From Bosea sp. 685 (GTDB lineage Bacteria; Pseudomonadota; Alphaproteobacteria; Rhizobiales; Beijerinckiaceae), in NCBI RefSeq assembly GCF_031884435.1, contig NZ_CP134779.1, positions 3,844,001 to 3,908,000 of the forward strand: 64,000 nucleotides of DNA. The letters are read 5' to 3'. The notes beneath the pieces are model-generated. The model did no database searches. It had not been told where the DNA came from and was given only the letters and a program-made list of their open reading frames with translations. Shown in pieces: positions 60,990-64,000 of the stretch. How positions within the stretch are numbered: position 1 is the stretch's first letter; each line of letters begins with the position of its first letter. Position numbers and translations under genes: made by a program.

Positions 60990-62047
60990 GACCGCTTCCT
61001 GCTCGTCATGATCAGGCTGAAGAAGAACGGCACGCCGATCAATGCGGTCACGATGCTGATCGGAAAGATCAGGCCCGGGATCAGCGATTTCGAGACGACC
61101 GAGGAGGCCGAGAGGATCGCAGCCCCCGCCAGCGCCGAGGCCGGCACGAAGAAGCGCTGGTCCTCGCCGATCACCATGCGCGCGATATGGGGGCCGACGA
61201 GGCCGATGAAGCCGATCGTGCCGACGAAGGAGACCGGGACGGCAGCGAGCAGGCTGACAAGCAGCATGATCTCGAGCCGCAGCCGCTTGACGTTGATGCC
61301 GAAGCTCGCCGCCTTGTCGTCACCGAGCCTGAGCGTCGTCAGGGCCCAGGCGCGGTGGAAGAAGAAGGGCAGGCTCAGGGCGAACACGCCGGTGGTGATG
61401 GCGAGCTTGTTCCAGCTCGCCTTTGTCAGCGAGCCCATCATCCAGAACACCACTGCGCCGAGCGCCTGCTCGGAGGCGAAGAATTGCAGCAGCGCGAGCA
61501 GCGCGTTGAAGGTGAAGACCAGCGCGATGCCGAGCAGGATCACGGTCTCGGTGGTGACGCCACGTGACTGGCTGAGAACGTGGATCAGCAGCGCCGCCGC
61601 CATCGCCACGATGAAGGCGTTGATCGAGACGATATAGTCAGCCGCGATCGGCAGCAGGCCGACGCCGAAGACGAGCGCGAGCGCCGCGCCAAAGCTCGCC
61701 GCCGCCGAGATGCCGAGCGTGAACGGGCTGGCGAGCGGGTTGTTCAGGATGGTCTGCATCTGCGCGCCCGCGACCGCGAGCGAAGCGCCGGTGACGACCG
61801 CCATCAGCGCAACCGGCAGCCGGATGTCCCAGATCACCACCCGCAGCGCAGCTGGCACGCCCGTGGGGTCGAACAGCGCCTGGAGCACCTGGCTCGCGCT
61901 GTAGCGGGCCGGGCCCAACATCAGGTCGACGACGAAGCTCGCCAGCAACAGCCCGAACAGCCCAAGCAGGATCAGGCGCCGGCGGAATGTCAGGGCGCGA
62001 TAGGCGAAGCGCGCCTGCACCGCGTCCCGGGCAGCGGTTACGGTCAT
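60983..62047 (-). CDS. iron-chelate ABC importer, FecCD-family permease
   Basis: A 354-residue permease with about ten helices. LNNPLASPFTLGISAAASFG and the coupling loop IGFIGLVGPHIARMVIGEDQRF are hallmarks of the FecCD family. It is single-length and so acts as a dimer, unlike FhuB in this window. It overlaps the binding-protein gene upstream (ATGA) and the ATPase gene downstream. Confidence 0.92.
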   Translation of the reverse strand: MTVTAARDAVQARFAYRALTFRRRLILLGLFGLLLASFVVDLMLGPARYSASQVLQALFDPTGVPAALRVVIWDIRLPVALMAVVTGASLAVAGAQMQTILNNPLASPFTLGISAAASFGAALALVFGVGLLPIAADYIVSINAFIVAMAAALLIHVLSQSRGVTTETVILLGIALVFTFNALLALLQFFASEQALGAVVFWMMGSLTKASWNKLAITTGVFALSLPFFFHRAWALTTLRLGDDKAASFGINVKRLRLEIMLLVSLLAAVPVSFVGTIGFIGLVGPHIARMVIGEDQRFFVPASALAGAAILSASSVVSKSLIPGLIFPISIVTALIGVPFFFSLIMTSRKRSW

Positions 62048-63192
62048 TGCCCCAGCCTGCTCTCGACCGTGACCCAGTAGCCGGGCTCATAAGGCAGCGG
62101 CAGGAAGCGCTCATGCAGCGTCTTCAGCGTCGCAGCCGCATCGATATCCTTGAACAGCTCCGGATGCAGCCATGTCGCGATCTCCTGGATCGCCACGAAC
62201 TGATAGGGGCTGTTGTAGAACTGGTGCCAGATCGCGTGGACGCGACCCTGTTTCACGGCTTGCGTCTGCGCGAAGGCCGGGCGTTTGGCGAGCGCGGCGA
62301 GCCGGCGGCGCGCCTCCACAAGATCGCTGCCCGGCCCGAGCCCGACCCAGGCGCCGTTGGGCACATAGGCGCTCCAATTGCCGCCGGTGACGATCACCAC
62401 CTCGGGATTGGCCGCGACGACCGCTTCCGGATTGACGGTGCCGAAGGTGCCGGGGATCAGGTCGGCGGCGAGATTCCGGCCGCCGGCGATCTCGACCATC
62501 TTGCCGAAATTCTCGTTGCCGAAGGACATGCAGCAATCATCGGAATAACCGCCGGCGCGCTCGATCATCACGACGGGCTTCTTCAGGTTCTGCACCTTGG
62601 CCAGCCGCTCGGTGACGCGGGCGATCTCGGCTGAGCGGAAGGAGACGAAGTCCTCGGCGATCGCCTCCTTGCCGAAGAGCTTGCCGATCAGCCGCATCGA
62701 GGGCTCGGTGTTCTGGAACGGCTTCTCGCGGAAATCGACATAAACCACCGGGATGCCGACCGCGGCGAGCTTCTCGACCAGGCTCGCCTCATCGCTGGCG
62801 ATCTTCGCCTCGACATTGAGGAAGAGCACGTCGGGCTTGAGGGCGATCGCCTGTTCGATGTCGAAGGCGCCCTCCTTCATGCCGCCGAAGGTCGGGAGTT
62901 TCGCGATCCCGGGATAGCGCGCGAGATAGGCCCTGTAGCTGTCGGGATCGGCCTTCGGCAGGTCGTCGCGCCAGCCGACGACGCGCTTGAACGGCTCGTC
63001 CCGATCCAGCGCGGCGACGAAATACATCTGCCGCCCCTCGCCCAGGATCACACGCTGGACCGGCGTCTCGACCTCGACCTTGCGGCCGAGCACGTCGGTG
63101 ACCGCGACCTTTTCGGCCCGCGCCGGCGAAACCGCGACCAGCAGCGACGCGGCAAGGCCGAATACACCAAGGATCCTGCTCGGAGACAACAT
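62044..63192 (-). CDS. iron-chelate ABC importer, periplasmic binding protein
   Basis: A 382-residue binding protein of the FepB/FecB class. A Sec signal peptide ends near ARAEKVA. VTDVLGRKVEVETPVQRVIL opens the domain; EQAIALKPDVLFLN and PEAVVAANPEVVIVTGG are typical. A Cys pair (DDCCMSFGNENFGKMVEIAGG) may form a disulphide. ATG 63192 is preferred to 63249, since the latter would put an Arg-rich stretch before the signal peptide. It is the first gene of the operon. Confidence 0.9.
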   Translation of the reverse strand: MLSPSRILGVFGLAASLLVAVSPARAEKVAVTDVLGRKVEVETPVQRVILGEGRQMYFVAALDRDEPFKRVVGWRDDLPKADPDSYRAYLARYPGIAKLPTFGGMKEGAFDIEQAIALKPDVLFLNVEAKIASDEASLVEKLAAVGIPVVYVDFREKPFQNTEPSMRLIGKLFGKEAIAEDFVSFRSAEIARVTERLAKVQNLKKPVVMIERAGGYSDDCCMSFGNENFGKMVEIAGGRNLAADLIPGTFGTVNPEAVVAANPEVVIVTGGNWSAYVPNGAWVGLGPGSDLVEARRRLAALAKRPAFAQTQAVKQGRVHAIWHQFYNSPYQFVAIQEIATWLHPELFKDIDAAATLKTLHERFLPLPYEPGYWVTVESRLGQ

Positions 63193-63253
63193 CAGAAAAG
63201 CCCTTCGGGAAAGTCTCGGGCTCCTATGTCTGGGCCTGTATAGGGTCAAGGTT

Positions 63254-63283
63254 TATCTTTTTTAATTGGTCTAAACAAAGATA
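63254..63283. promoter_or_regulatory. imperfect inverted repeat in the divergent iron-importer/methyltransferase promoter region
   Basis: TATCTTTTTT (63254-63263) and AACAAAGATA (63274-63283) are inverted copies with one mismatch and a 10-base spacer, in an AT-rich island about 60 bases upstream of the binding-protein gene. It is a candidate site for an iron regulator (Fur, RirA or Irr class). Confidence 0.4.
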
Positions 63284-63395
63284 TGACCGTGATCCGGACA
63301 GTAGAATTTCTGCATGTTCCGGCCGCATCCACGCTTGCCCGGCCCGCTGCTTTCGTGCTCTGCAAACCGTCATCGACGGGACGGGCGCTCCAGCC

Positions 63396-64000
63396 ATGAC
63401 GGCCTTGCATCATAATCTCAGCCTGAAAGACGAGATCCGCGACTATTGGTCGATGCGCTCGGAGAGCTTCGACAGCCAGCCCGGCCACGAGATCTTCTCG
63501 GCCGATGAGCGGCGGGCCTGGCTTGCACTGTTCGCGCGCCATCTCGGCAGCGCCCAGGACGGCGAGACGAAAGGCGGCAGGGCGCTCGATCTCGCCAGCG
63601 GCACAGGCGTGATTTCGCTGCTGCTGGCGGAGCTCGGCTATAGCGTGACGGGGCTCGACCTCTCCGAGGCGATGCTCGCCCGGGCCCGCGTCAAGACCGC
63701 GGGCAAGCCGATCCGCCTCTATGCCGGCGACGCCGAGGACACGCTCGAGGCAGACGGAAGCTATGACGTGGTGGCGACCCGCCATCTGGTCTGGACGCTG
63801 CCCGATCCGCCCGCCTCCTTCCGCGAGTGGTTCCGCGTCCTCAAGCCCGGCGGCAAGGTCGCGATCGTCGATGTCGACATGACCAATCCACGCCCGGGCA
63901 ATGGCCGGGCGCTGCGCCTGCTCGCAAGGCTCGCAAAGCGCTTCGCGAAGCTGCCGCCACCGGCGGCGCACGCCGCTGTCCACGCCGACATCGTCTCGCG
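63396..64000 (+). CDS. class I SAM-dependent methyltransferase, 3' end cut off
   Basis: 201 codons are visible. The SAM-binding motif I is ALDLASGTGVISLLLAELG at 63-81, then motif II GLDLSEAM (87-94), and FRVLKPGGKVAIVDVDM at 146-162. The N-terminus KDEIRDYWSMRSESFDSQPGHEI is of the type seen in methyltransferases next to metal-chelate importers. It is divergent from the iron importer operon and may share its control. The substrate (possibly a chelate or its breakdown product) is unknown. Confidence 0.85.
   Translation, partial: MTALHHNLSLKDEIRDYWSMRSESFDSQPGHEIFSADERRAWLALFARHLGSAQDGETKGGRALDLASGTGVISLLLAELGYSVTGLDLSEAMLARARVKTAGKPIRLYAGDAEDTLEADGSYDVVATRHLVWTLPDPPASFREWFRVLKPGGKVAIVDVDMTNPRPGNGRALRLLARLAKRFAKLPPPAAHAAVHADIVS

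Overview
The window is GC-rich, densely coded DNA from an alphaproteobacterium, most likely Hyphomicrobiales and Bosea-like. The evidence is the gene content (hydroxamate-type fhu operon, exopolysaccharide locus, many AraC/GntR/MarR/TetR regulators) and several families of intergenic palindromic repeats of the kind scattered through Hyphomicrobiales genomes. The genus is an inference, because no rRNA or core housekeeping marker is present. No tRNA, rRNA or CRISPR array was seen.

Layout. 1-1.1 kb: the left part of an IS110-family element, cut by the window edge. It abuts a palindromic repeat and carries a candidate bridge RNA whose loop matches that repeat. 1.2-6.2 kb: alpha/beta hydrolase with a divergent AraC regulator, then a large periplasmic tricorn-like S41 protease. 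6.4-13.6 kb: AraC regulator divergent from a TonB receptor and ABC importer in the order fhuA-fhuC-fhuD-fhuB (iron-hydroxamate uptake). 13.7-18.6 kb: amidase, esterase-like hydrolase and an orphan peptide-type binding protein, divergent from a GntR regulator that appears to have two winged-helix modules. 19.2-23.7 kb: ABC exporter, stand-alone RNB ribonuclease, HAD phosphatase. 23.7-28.2 kb: operon of DUF4173 membrane protein, response regulator, histidine kinase and DUF2809 membrane protein. 28.6-34.4 kb: large autotransporter divergent from an AraC regulator.

34.4-48.2 kb is an exopolysaccharide locus. Seven minus-strand genes overlap by 1-8 bases: chain-length protein, O-antigen ligase, polysaccharide deacetylase (with an apparent 1-nt frameshift at its start), two GT4 glycosyltransferases, a methyltransferase fused to a GH5 glycanase, and an acyltransferase. 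A flippase is divergent from this operon; a GT2 glycosyltransferase and an acetyltransferase-like gene lie beyond it. Together they could build, decorate, export and trim a surface polysaccharide; no priming sugar-phosphate transferase is visible. 48.9-54.4 kb: asparaginase, a small DNA-binding-like protein, a MarR-VOC-MFS-VOC group and an ATP-grasp-like gene. 54.7-60.1 kb: RND efflux operon (adaptor, pump, MarR) divergent from a TetR gene across a long palindromic operator. 60.2-64 kb: a second iron-chelate ABC importer and a divergent methyltransferase cut by the window edge.
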